Shown here in pieces: positions 26,978 through 34,297 of a stretch of DNA of 64,000 nucleotides. Under the pieces are notes generated by a model. The model did no database searches. It saw only the letters and a program-made list of their open reading frames with translations, and was not told the origin of the DNA. Each line of letters starts with the position of its first letter. Positions within the stretch are counted from its first letter, which is position 1. A program made the translations under genes and the position numbers. Source of the stretch: Bacteroidota bacterium (GTDB taxonomy: Bacteria; Bacteroidota; Bacteroidia; Flavobacteriales; Schleiferiaceae); assembly GCA_003045865.1 (NCBI GenBank), contig PZPB01000002.1, forward strand, positions 16,989-80,988, given 5' to 3'.

Positions 26978-27319
26978 TTAACTTAAGAGACTTGAAATAA
27001 TAGAATTGCTAATTCGCTTTTTAAGGGAGCGATGAAAGAATAAATAAACGATTCCGCCACAGAGCGCATAAAAGCCAGCCAAGCAAAAAAAGCCGTAATA
27101 GAGTTTGCCAAGCAGATCGCCCAACCATAAAGCAATACCAATATTTAAGAGGCTTATAAATGTGCTTACTAAAATTATGGCCAAAGCACGTGAGGCAAGG
27201 GTAGACGAAATACTCGCTGTTTTGCTCACTGTTTTCAGACGGTATAATTCAAAGTTGGTTTTTGCGTAATTCTCCGCCTTTTCTAGTAATGTTTCTAAAC
27301 CGAGAGCGTTATTTTCCAT
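26978..27319 (-). CDS. Phage-holin-superfamily-like membrane protein
   Basis: A 113-residue protein from the ATG at 27319 (MENNALGLETLLEKAENYAK); the track start at 27343 adds eight unlikely residues. An N-terminal amphipathic helix is followed by two hydrophobic segments (about 38-62 and 68-90) and a basic tail (FFHRSLKKRIS). This layout matches the small bacterial proteins annotated as phage holin family or Actinobacterial holin-X/YqjE-like. It is almost certainly a cellular membrane-stress protein rather than a phage lysis factor, since no phage gene is near. It lies between ytxH and the 130-residue gene. Confidence 0.75.
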   Translation of the reverse strand: MENNALGLETLLEKAENYAKTNFELYRLKTVSKTASISSTLASRALAIILVSTFISLLNIGIALWLGDLLGKLYYGFFCLAGFYALCGGIVYLFFHRSLKKRISNSIISSLLS

Positions 27320-27394
27320 TTCAAATTTTCTTAAGCAAGGCATATTGTATCAACTTTAGTTGAAAGATAATACGGTATGCCTTGCGTGGGTTGA

Positions 27395-27667
27395 TTAAGC
27401 TACAGGCTCATCGTGCGTTATTTGCTCCATTTTTGAATTCGCTTTGCTATAGGCGCCCTTTATTTCGCCTTTTTCCTCATCAATGGTGTGGGCAATTTCA
27501 TCCATCAAATTGGAGAACTTCAATTTTAGATCATTTACAGTGTTTGTGCTTTTATTGGCAATTTTAGATCTCGTATCCGACCCTTTGTGGGGGGCGAATA
27601 ATACACCTAATACTGCACCCAGACCTAGGCCTGCTGCTATTCCTGCTAATACTTTTGTTGCGCTCAT
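27395..27667 (-). CDS. YtxH domain-containing protein
   Basis: A 90-residue protein. The N-terminal glycine-rich membrane helix (VLAGIAAGLGLGAVLGVLFAP) followed by a basic, helical tail (HKGSDTRSKIANKS) is the hallmark of YtxH-domain proteins. These small general-stress proteins are anchored to the inner membrane with an amphipathic helix outside the bilayer; their function is unknown. It leads the operon ytxH, holin-like, 130-residue protein. CACCTTTG on the minus strand (complement 27742-27749, one mismatch to TAnnTTTG) could be its -7 element. Confidence 0.85.
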   Translation of the reverse strand: MSATKVLAGIAAGLGLGAVLGVLFAPHKGSDTRSKIANKSTNTVNDLKLKFSNLMDEIAHTIDEEKGEIKGAYSKANSKMEQITHDEPVA

Positions 27668-28195
27668 GGTTCTTGTTTTTATAAATTTAAAAGGAGTCTT
27701 ACTGTATGGTAAGGCCTAGCTGAAAATCAGCTTTCCTTAACAAAGGTGATGCAGTAGGCAGCCTTTTATGTTATATGCTGAAGGAGGATTGTTGCATATT
27801 TCACAGATTGCAAACACTTGTTAGTGTTAGTGTTTGGGTCTTATAAAGGCATTTGAGACCTTTTGAATCATTTAGTTCTAAGGCTTAATTCTAGGTTGAT
27901 GCAATCTTAAATAAGACTTTTATCGAGAGTGATAGCTTTTGGACTTAAACTTCAGTAGAAGAGGAGTTTAACTCTAGAAATGTTAAAAAGCATCCAATAA
28001 GGTTGGTGGCTTGGAAATTATTTGTACTAATTTTTATTGAGAAAAGTGAAAATCGTCTATTTGCCAGTAGGGACAAGGCTTCTGCTTATTTTCGGTCCGG
28101 CTCTCAAAATTTTTTGTTCAAATTTTTTTCTAAAATCTAAACAAAAGGTCTAAGTTTACGTTTAACAAAAAATTAACTTTTAAACAAAAATTACT
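27668..28195. other. Divergent intergenic region between ytxH and proteorhodopsin
   Basis: 528 bases without a credible ORF. It must hold the promoters of both flanking units. The last 90 bases before proteorhodopsin are AT-rich, and TAAGTTTA at 28151-28158 is one base off the -7 consensus, leaving a leader of roughly 30 bases. I see no strong hairpin, direct repeat or clear operator. Confidence 0.5.
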
Positions 28196-28936
28196 ATGTT
28201 GTTAGATGTACTTTCAATTCCAAAGGACGATCCCATCGCATTTACCTTTTTCACAGGTTATATGGCAATGTTAGCGGCCTCAGTTTTTTTCTTTTTTGAG
28301 CGTGGTAGTGTAGATGAAAAGTGGAAGCTTTCTTTACTAGTATCTGGATTAATTACCGGTATCGCCGCAGTCCATTATTATTATATGAGGGACTATTACG
28401 TGGCAACAGGTGAGAATCCAACTGCATTACGTTATATTGACTGGACCCTTACGGTTCCATTAATGTGTGTGGAATTTTATTTACTTACCAAAGCCGCAGG
28501 AGCAAAACTGGGTTTATTATGGAAGTTGATTTTTGCTTCAGTGTGGATGCTAGTTACCGGTTACATCGGTGAAGCTTTCAATCCAGAAGGCGGTAGTACA
28601 AGTCACTCCGTGTTGTGGGGTTTCCTTTCAACGCTTGGCTATTTATACATTTTGTATACGGCTTGGTTTGGTGAGGTTGCGAAATTGGCCGCCAATAGTG
28701 GTAACGAATCTGTGAAAACAGGTGTGCGTACTTTAGGCTGGTTCGTTCTAGTAGGTTGGGCCATTTATCCGATTGGGTACATGTGTATGCCTGGTGGCTG
28801 GTTAAATGCTGGTTTAGGCTGGGAGTCTAGTAATGTGGACTTGTTTTACAACATCGCAGATGCGATAAACAAGATTGGTTTTGGTTTAGTGGTTTATTCT
28901 ATTGCCGTTTCTTCTAAGAAGAAGGTAGCAGCTTAA
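28196..28936 (+). CDS. Proteorhodopsin, light-driven proton pump
   Basis: A 246-residue seven-helix retinal protein. The stretch RYIDWTLTVPLMCVEF carries the counterion Asp82, Thr86 and the proton-donor Glu93, the DTE pattern of outward proton pumps. His60 matches the conserved His next to the counterion, and Lys226 in ADAINKIGFG forms the retinal Schiff base. The spectral-tuning position (equivalent to residue 105) is Met90, which in flavobacterial proteins goes with green absorption. Light energy would supplement the proton gradient in the inner membrane. blh, which makes retinal, follows after a terminator-like hairpin. Carotenoid genes (crt) are not in the window. Confidence 0.97.
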   Translation: MLLDVLSIPKDDPIAFTFFTGYMAMLAASVFFFFERGSVDEKWKLSLLVSGLITGIAAVHYYYMRDYYVATGENPTALRYIDWTLTVPLMCVEFYLLTKAAGAKLGLLWKLIFASVWMLVTGYIGEAFNPEGGSTSHSVLWGFLSTLGYLYILYTAWFGEVAKLAANSGNESVKTGVRTLGWFVLVGWAIYPIGYMCMPGGWLNAGLGWESSNVDLFYNIADAINKIGFGLVVYSIAVSSKKKVAA

Positions 28937-28966
28937 GCACATCTTATCATAGTTACAAAACTAATT

Positions 28967-28997
28967 AAGGGTGCTGCTAACTAGTGGCACCCTTTTT
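28967..28997 (+). terminator. Terminator or attenuator between proteorhodopsin and blh
   Basis: Stem AAGGGTGC (28967-28974) and GCACCCTT (28987-28994) with a 12-base loop, followed by TTTTT ending at 28997. It ends four bases before the blh ATG at 29002. Confidence 0.8.
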
Positions 28998-29001
28998 ATT
29001 T

Positions 29002-29910
29002 ATGCTCAAACCAACTTCCATTTTTGTTTTTTTAAACGTTGTCCTGTGGCTGTTGCAAGTTGCCATTGGGGAAATGCCCTTATGGATGCAAGTGTCTTTG
29101 GCTGGTTTTTTAATTGCGCTGGTCGGTATTCCGCACGGAGCCATTGACCACGTTTTATTTGTAAAGAATACCAAGGCAAGTCCTTTGTTTTTTTATGGAT
29201 TCTACCTTGCATTGATAATCTTGATTGTTGTTATCTGGCTCTTGTTCCCGCAAGTAGGTCTAGTTTTGTTTTTAATTTTATCAGCCTATCATTTTGGACA
29301 ATCTCAACTAAGTTCATATGGTACTGTACCTTCTTTAATGAAAGCCCTTCTTTATATTTTGTGGGGCAGTTCTATCTTGTCGGCACTTGTGGTTTATAAC
29401 CAGAGCGAGATTTTCCAAATTTGTGGTGCGAATCAAGATTTATTGCAGCTGTTAGTGGTTTTTCAGTTGCCTATATTTAAACTAGTTCTCCTTTTCGCTA
29501 CCCTGAGCTTTCTGCTTTTATTTATTCCATTCGCAGGGAGAATCGGTAGGAAGCATGTTGCTTTTGAGCTCTTAATCTTAGGCCTGATTCATTTGTCTTT
29601 TTTTACCCAATCTATATTGATTGGCTTTAGTATATATTTTGCAACGCTCCATTCTATGGAGGTGCTGCAAGAGGAGTTTGATTTTTTAAAGACCAAAATT
29701 ATCAATTTCAATTTTGTTCAATTTATCTGGCTATTGATGCCTTATACTCTTCTCAGTCTTTTTGGTATAGCCTTGCTCTTGATGTTATCTTACTTCACCT
29801 TTCTGCCTATGAGCGGGACATTGATTGTTTTTATTAGTATTTCAGCTCTAACCTTGCCCCATTCGGTGGTGATGGAACAATTTTATAGTGTGCTAAGGAA
29901 AAAGGTCTAA
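29002..29910 (+). CDS. blh: Beta-carotene 15,15'-dioxygenase, Brp/Blh family
   Basis: A 302-residue membrane enzyme from the ATG at 29002; the GTG in the track (28984) lies within the hairpin. It cleaves beta-carotene to two retinal molecules for proteorhodopsin. About eight hydrophobic segments are visible, together with the family's His-containing motifs VGIPHGAIDHVLF, SAYHFGQSQ, ATLHSMEVLQEEFDF and LTLPHSVVMEQF, which are iron ligands or close to them. No promoter of its own is apparent between the proteorhodopsin stop and its ATG, so expression seems to rely on read-through of the hairpin. Confidence 0.95.
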   Translation: MLKPTSIFVFLNVVLWLLQVAIGEMPLWMQVSLAGFLIALVGIPHGAIDHVLFVKNTKASPLFFYGFYLALIILIVVIWLLFPQVGLVLFLILSAYHFGQSQLSSYGTVPSLMKALLYILWGSSILSALVVYNQSEIFQICGANQDLLQLLVVFQLPIFKLVLLFATLSFLLLFIPFAGRIGRKHVAFELLILGLIHLSFFTQSILIGFSIYFATLHSMEVLQEEFDFLKTKIINFNFVQFIWLLMPYTLLSLFGIALLLMLSYFTFLPMSGTLIVFISISALTLPHSVVMEQFYSVLRKKV

Positions 29911-30036
29911 GGATTTTTCTTCAGATAAGGCGCTTTACTATTTAACGTGAATTCGACAGTAGATTAGAGCCTCAGATTTTCAATGTAAGGAAAAGACTAG
30001 TCTGGATTGTGTAGCTGTAGCGGGCTACAGGAAATG
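29911..30036. other. Spacer after blh
   Basis: No gene. CTGTAG-CGGG-CTACAG at 30015-30030 is a perfect six-bp hairpin without a T-run, so it is not a clear terminator. Confidence 0.4.
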
Positions 30037-30216
30037 AGCTAGATCCGGGATTTTCATTTTTATTAGAAAAATCCGTTTAGGCCCCTTCTAAAAAGCGGCT
30101 TTCCACGCCTCAGTAGCTCACAATTGCCCGCTAAGAAAGTGGAATTTTTTCTTTTTCGTTTAACTCTAATATTTGCTTAATACACAATATTAGCGCATGA
30201 TCCCGGATCCATAGCT
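30037..30216. repeat. 180-bp segment bounded by 15-nt inverted repeats
   Basis: AGCTAGATCCGGGAT (30037-30051) and ATCCCGGATCCATAGCT (30200-30216) are inverted copies that differ by a two-base insertion. Inside, TTTCCAC and GTGGAA, and TAATATT and AATATTA, form further complementary pairs. It could be a structured RNA or a small non-autonomous element. No ORF or target-site duplication is evident. Confidence 0.35.
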
Positions 30217-30241
30217 AATTAGTCGCTTAAAAAAAAGACAT

Positions 30242-30277
30242 AAAAAAATCCGGTAGATTTTGATCTCCGGATTTTTT
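30242..30277 (-). terminator. tRNA-Val terminator
   Basis: Stem AAAAAATCCGG (30243-30253) and CCGGATTTTTT (30267-30277), giving an A/T-extended 11-bp hairpin with a T-tract on the minus strand, directly after the tRNA 3' end. Confidence 0.85.
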
Positions 30278-30280
30278 CTG

Positions 30281-30355
30281 TGGGCGATACTGGGTTCGAA
30301 CCAGTGACCCCCTGCTTGTAAGGCAGGTGCTCTGAACCAGCTGAGCTAATCGCCC
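30281..30355 (-). tRNA. tRNA-Val (anticodon TAC)
   Basis: On the minus strand the 75-nt sequence folds as a cloverleaf. The acceptor is GGGCGAT/ATCGCCC with discriminator A. The D arm is GCTC/GAGC, the anticodon arm is CCTGC-CTTACAA-GCAGG with anticodon TAC, and the T arm is ACTGG-TTCGAAC-CCAGT. CCA is not encoded. Anticodon TAC reads GUA and, by wobble, other Val codons. The track ORF 30227-30424 is a shadow of it. Confidence 0.97.
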
Positions 30356-30371
30356 CGTTGTTTTGGGAGTG

Positions 30372-30379
30372 CAAATATA
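30372..30379 (-). promoter_or_regulatory. tRNA-Val -7 promoter element
   Basis: TATATTTG on the minus strand, exact TAnnTTTG, about 17 bases before the 5' end of the tRNA. Confidence 0.6.
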
Positions 30380-30455
30380 AGAGGGTTTTTCGATTTTGCT
30401 ATAGCAGCAACGAAGAAAAATCAAATAAATTTCTAAGGTCTTGTTTTTAAGGGAA

Positions 30456-31442
30456 TTATTTTTCTCCTTCCCCGAAAATATAGCTTTGAACGGCTTCTCC
30501 TTCTTGTTTGAAAGCCCGCAGCATTCCCGCGGTATTAAAGGATATTATGAAATTCCCTTCCTTGTCGATACCAATCACCCCGCCGTCACCGGCTCCGGGT
30601 TTTAAGACTTCATGTAGCACCGTGTCGGCGGCTTCCTGACTGCTTAAGCCTTGAAACTCGTAGCGTGCGCTAATTTGATAGGCTACCGCATGACGGATAA
30701 AATACTCGCCGTGGCCGGTACAGCTAATTCCCAGCGTAGCATTAGAGGCAAAGGTACCTGCACCAATGATAGGGGAATCGCCAATGCGACCATAACGCTT
30801 ATTCATCATGCCGCCGGTAGAGGTACCCGCCGCTATATTGCCTTTACGATCTCTTACCACGCAGCCCACCGTGCCCATTTTAAAATCGCGAATACTATCT
30901 AAGGCGCCTTGATGGCCCTTTATACTTTCGTGGATGCCTTTCATACGCTGGGTAACGAAATAGGAAGGATCTACTTGAGTAAGCCCATTTTGCAGACTGA
31001 AGGTATCTGCGCCAGCGCCACTGAGTAAAACATGAGGTGAGTTGTTTAGCACCGCTAAGGCGGCGGTAATAGGATTTTTGATGCAGCTTAGTCCAGCCAC
31101 GGCTCCGGCATTACCGGTTTTGCCATCCATAATAGAGGCGTCTAAAGAAGCTAGACCTTCATAAGTTAAAACTGCTCCTTTACCGGCATTGAAAAGACTG
31201 TCGTTTTCGAGCTGTTGGATAACTAGGCTTACTACTTCAATCGCCTTGGTGCCCTTTTGCAAGGCACTATCGCCTTTTGCAATGGCTTGGTGTAAAGACT
31301 GATGAAATGCTTCTATTTGTGCTTCGGAATAGTTTTCTGCTTTGAGGCCATTACCGGCCCCACCGTGAATGATAATTTGATAGTTTTTGTTTTGAGCCTG
31401 AAGGTTTAGGCCAAGTAGAAGAACAAAAAAAAGTCGCAACAT
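30456..31442 (-). CDS. Isoaspartyl peptidase/L-asparaginase (Ntn-hydrolase), exported
   Basis: A 328-residue protein with a signal peptide (MLRLFFVLLLGLNLQAQ), so it acts in the periplasm or outside. It belongs to the plant-type asparaginase family, which matures by self-cleavage. The nucleophilic Thr is in FKMGTVGCVVRDRKG near residue 192, followed by the substrate-binding GTSTGGMMNKRYGRIGDSPIIGAG and TGHGEYFIR. HGGAG at the N-terminus is the other conserved site. It would hydrolyse asparagine or isoaspartyl dipeptides. It lies downstream of the SpeD gene on the same strand with an 80-base gap that contains a near-consensus -7 (TATCTTCG, complement 31470-31477), so it is probably a separate unit. 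Confidence 0.92.
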   Translation of the reverse strand: MLRLFFVLLLGLNLQAQNKNYQIIIHGGAGNGLKAENYSEAQIEAFHQSLHQAIAKGDSALQKGTKAIEVVSLVIQQLENDSLFNAGKGAVLTYEGLASLDASIMDGKTGNAGAVAGLSCIKNPITAALAVLNNSPHVLLSGAGADTFSLQNGLTQVDPSYFVTQRMKGIHESIKGHQGALDSIRDFKMGTVGCVVRDRKGNIAAGTSTGGMMNKRYGRIGDSPIIGAGTFASNATLGISCTGHGEYFIRHAVAYQISARYEFQGLSSQEAADTVLHEVLKPGAGDGGVIGIDKEGNFIISFNTAGMLRAFKQEGEAVQSYIFGEGEK

Positions 31443-31523
31443 AGGGGAAGGGAGATAGATTTTATTGAGCGAAGATAGTTTTTTAATAGTTCAGAAAGAT
31501 CTGGTTGTCAAGGTTTAGGACGC

Positions 31524-31850
31524 TTACATAATGGCCAATTCTTCCTGCTCAATATTATCGGGCCATTGTTGATGGCAAAGTGATTTAAAGCGCTCATTCA
31601 TCTCTTTGGAGCAGCCGCTCAGCTCTACGTAAGACCGTTCTTCTTCGGGATAGGTATGTAGGGCTAAATGGCTTTCGCTAAGCAACCAAATGGCGGTATA
31701 ACCTTGCGGTTTAAACTGATGCTCGCTAAAGCCTACAATGCCATAACCCGCTTCGCTCAGAAATTTATGCAAATGCTTTTTCAGTAGACTGGCATCGGTT
31801 TCCAAAAGCCAAAAGCGTAAATTGTATATGCTAGTTTTTACCATTTTCAT
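31524..31850 (-). CDS. speD: S-adenosylmethionine decarboxylase, SpeD family
   Basis: A compact 108-residue prokaryotic-type AdoMetDC. The self-cleavage site lies in LSESHLALHTYPEE: Glu-Ser is cut and the Ser becomes the pyruvoyl cofactor. The HTYPE segment and the downstream Cys of ELSGCS complete the active site. It makes decarboxylated SAM, the aminopropyl donor for spermidine. Its ATG follows the spermidine synthase gene with no gap, so the two steps of spermidine synthesis are made together. It is the last gene of the ten-gene operon that includes PspA and flotillin, which points to polyamine supply for the envelope rather than general metabolism. Confidence 0.9.
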   Translation of the reverse strand: MKMVKTSIYNLRFWLLETDASLLKKHLHKFLSEAGYGIVGFSEHQFKPQGYTAIWLLSESHLALHTYPEEERSYVELSGCSKEMNERFKSLCHQQWPDNIEQEELAIM

Positions 31851-33395
31851 TTAATATAAATCCCAATTGCCTTTCAGGTAATAACGGTACAAAACAGGGT
31901 TTTGAATTTGGTTTATCGCAATGCTATCGTTCGTGGCTTCGTAAATGTTCTTACCAAAATTACACATCATTAACATCGCATCTTGGTTTAACCAACGGGT
32001 GGGAATCGTAAACTCCATCTGCTGTAAAGCGGCTTTTAAATCTTTTTCTTCGGGCCAAGATTTTACTCCCATAACCCAGCCCCATTCGCCTAGGGTAATT
32101 ACTTGGTTATGCATTTTTTGGGTGGTGAATCCCGCCGCGGCCATGGTTTTATCGATACATAAAAAGGCTTTAGTGGCATAATAGGGACTGCCAGCTTGGG
32201 TTAGTAAAACCCCGTGTTTCTTTAGTTTTAAATGACAAAGCTGATAGAATTGTAAGGTATACAAACGGTTTAACTCCACTGAGCGTGGATCGGGTAAATC
32301 CACGATTATCGCATCGTAATAGTTCTCTCCCTTTTCCATAAAGTTGAAGGCATCGGTATTGATGATTTCTAGTTTAGGATGGTGAAAAGCGTCTTCGTTC
32401 AGTTCGCGTAAAATGGGATTGTATTTCCCCATATTAGTCATTACCGAGTCTAAATCTACTAAGGTGATTTTTTCAACATCGGGGTATTTTAAGATTTCTC
32501 GTACCGCACATCCGTCACCCCCACCCAGTACCAAAATATGCTTACGCTCTTGAATTATATTTAGCGCTGGATGGATTAATGGTTCGTGATATTTGTCTTC
32601 ATCAATGGTGCTAAGTTGTTGGTTGCCATTAATGTAAAGCCAATAACCGTTTTTCCACTGGGTAATTACAATGCGTTGGTATTTGCTCTGCTTCTCAAAA
32701 ACCACTTTGTCTTTATAACGGGCTTGTTCGCCTTGCAGAATAATAGGGCTTGCATAATAAGCGCCGGTACTAATCATTGCGAAGACGATAACGGCAGCCA
32801 AGCTTATCAGGCTTTTAGCCTTAATTTTTAAAGCGTCTTTAACCACTAAAAACAAGAGGATGGCTACCACAAAGTTTACCATTCCTAGTATAAAAGGGGT
32901 ATAGGTTAAACCTAAGATGGGTAAACCGACAAAGGCGAAAAACAATCCGCCCACGAGGGAGCCTAAATAATCCTTCTCCATAACGCTGGCTACATTGATG
33001 CGCAGCGATTCGAATTCTTCGTTGAGGCGGATTACCAAGGGGATTTCGAGGCCGATTAAAATACCAATGAGAATGCTCAGTCCGTAAATAATGAGGCCCA
33101 CGTATTCGGTGTACCCCGCCGCGGTATAGGCGAAGAGGCTGGCGAATGAAACCAGAATACTGAGGCTAAATTCAATGGCGATGAATTTAACTAAAAGGTT
33201 TTCGTTAAAGTATTTGCTAAACCTACTACCCAGTCCCATGGAGAAGAGCATTACCGAAACGATGAGCGACCATTGGGTAGCCGAATCGCCAATAAAATAG
33301 GTGGCAAGGGTAGAAAGGATGTATTCCGCCACAATGCCAGAAAGTCCCGTGGCAAATAGCGCAAGTTTTAAGACTGGTGAGCGTGAAAGTTTCAA
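31851..33395 (-). CDS. speE: Membrane-anchored spermidine synthase (polyamine aminopropyltransferase)
   Basis: A 514-residue fusion. About seven hydrophobic segments fill residues 10-215, then comes a spermidine synthase domain. That domain keeps the N-terminal strand region (YQRIVITQWKNGYWLYINGNQ), the nucleotide loop ILVLGGGDGCAVREIL, DLDSV for binding decarboxylated SAM, and the catalytic-loop equivalent DLPDPRSVELNRLYT, where soluble enzymes usually have DSTDP. The acidic residues needed for catalysis remain, so activity is plausible, but the acceptor amine could differ. Tethering puts polyamine synthesis at the inner membrane. One base separates it from the DUF350 gene upstream, and SpeD follows directly. 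Confidence 0.88.
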   Translation of the reverse strand: MKLSRSPVLKLALFATGLSGIVAEYILSTLATYFIGDSATQWSLIVSVMLFSMGLGSRFSKYFNENLLVKFIAIEFSLSILVSFASLFAYTAAGYTEYVGLIIYGLSILIGILIGLEIPLVIRLNEEFESLRINVASVMEKDYLGSLVGGLFFAFVGLPILGLTYTPFILGMVNFVVAILLFLVVKDALKIKAKSLISLAAVIVFAMISTGAYYASPIILQGEQARYKDKVVFEKQSKYQRIVITQWKNGYWLYINGNQQLSTIDEDKYHEPLIHPALNIIQERKHILVLGGGDGCAVREILKYPDVEKITLVDLDSVMTNMGKYNPILRELNEDAFHHPKLEIINTDAFNFMEKGENYYDAIIVDLPDPRSVELNRLYTLQFYQLCHLKLKKHGVLLTQAGSPYYATKAFLCIDKTMAAAGFTTQKMHNQVITLGEWGWVMGVKSWPEEKDLKAALQQMEFTIPTRWLNQDAMLMMCNFGKNIYEATNDSIAINQIQNPVLYRYYLKGNWDLY

Positions 33396-33396
33396 T

Positions 33397-34278
33397 TTAG
33401 ATACACCAAATTATAAGCATGGATCCACCAATATAGCCTAAGGCTTCTATCAGGGCTGCGCCCGAATTGGGGGTTTCTTGGTTCGCGATTTCATCACTTA
33501 AATTCTGACCTGGCAATAAGATTTTATCTACCAAAGTGCGAATAAGCGGTAAAATAATAATACCAATACCTGCTTCGTAGCCCACTTCCATTAGTGTATC
33601 CACCCAATTGTCGAAATTACCCATTAGGCCGTTTCTAATTAAATTGGCCATGGCGATAATTAGTCCCGCGTAGGCAATGCCCGCGGCCACATTATCTTTT
33701 TCAATTTCCTCGTGAATATCGTAAGGAACTAATTTGTTGTAAAGGGCGGTGCTAATTAAAATTAGAACTTGGCCCAAAACCCAGTATAGTAGGGCGGTGT
33801 AAATTCCGAAAAGCAAGTTGCCACTTTCACCGGTTATGGCGCCGAAAATGATTAATCCCGAACCTAGGTAATTAGCCCCTTCGATAATACCCATCCCGGC
33901 ATTGCGGTCCTCGGTAATTTCCTTCCAAATCGAAAATTTAGAAAGGGTAATTTTATCCATTATGGTAGAGGAGAGGTTTAAAAGAAGAATGGCAAGTAAG
34001 CCAAAAATCCCCATGTCCACCAAGTCAACTAGCAGTCCATTTGACTCGCCGTAAATTGCGCTACCTACCGCTAGTATCAGTCCTGCGAAATAACCCACAT
34101 AGGCAAAGCTGAAAGCGAGGTTGTCTTTTTCAACCAGTTCATTACTAAAGTTAATTTTATTCTTGCGCAGCTTAAATGCCCACTTTCCAATAAAGAGTAA
34201 AATTAGGGAGCTACTGAGGTAAATGAGAAAAAGCAAAAAGGAGTTAAGCCATTCGTTTGCTACAAGTTCGGTTGTCAT
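33397..34278 (-). CDS. DUF350 family membrane protein (YjfL-like), four repeat units
   Basis: A 293-residue protein with an N-terminal anchor and about eight further hydrophobic segments. Four related units, each of two helices, can be lined up by their starts: NLAFSFAYVGYFAG, NAGMGIIEGANYLG, NVAAGIAYAGLIIA and NSGAALIEALGYIG. DUF350 proteins (E. coli YjfL) normally carry two such units, so this is a duplicated version. Their biochemical function is unknown; they recur beside PspA and polyamine genes. The N-x-A/G-x-x-I/F pattern with embedded polar residues could form a channel or a lipid-facing scaffold. It is 19 bases after the lipoprotein gene and one base before the spermidine synthase. 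Confidence 0.82.
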   Translation of the reverse strand: MTTELVANEWLNSFLLFLIYLSSSLILLFIGKWAFKLRKNKINFSNELVEKDNLAFSFAYVGYFAGLILAVGSAIYGESNGLLVDLVDMGIFGLLAILLLNLSSTIMDKITLSKFSIWKEITEDRNAGMGIIEGANYLGSGLIIFGAITGESGNLLFGIYTALLYWVLGQVLILISTALYNKLVPYDIHEEIEKDNVAAGIAYAGLIIAMANLIRNGLMGNFDNWVDTLMEVGYEAGIGIIILPLIRTLVDKILLPGQNLSDEIANQETPNSGAALIEALGYIGGSMLIIWCI

Positions 34279-34297
34279 ATTGCTGTTTTTTGCTTAA

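Noticed and set aside
26978-27319. Holin-like gene as a sign of prophage
   Set aside because: No phage structural, lysis, integrase or att features are near; the ytxH context indicates a cellular stress operon.
30015-30030. CTGTAG-CGGG-CTACAG hairpin after blh
   Set aside because: No T-run follows on either strand, so I do not call it a terminator.
30227-30424. 65-residue ORF on the minus strand
   Set aside because: It reads through the tRNA-Val gene, its promoter and its terminator; the tRNA explains the sequence.
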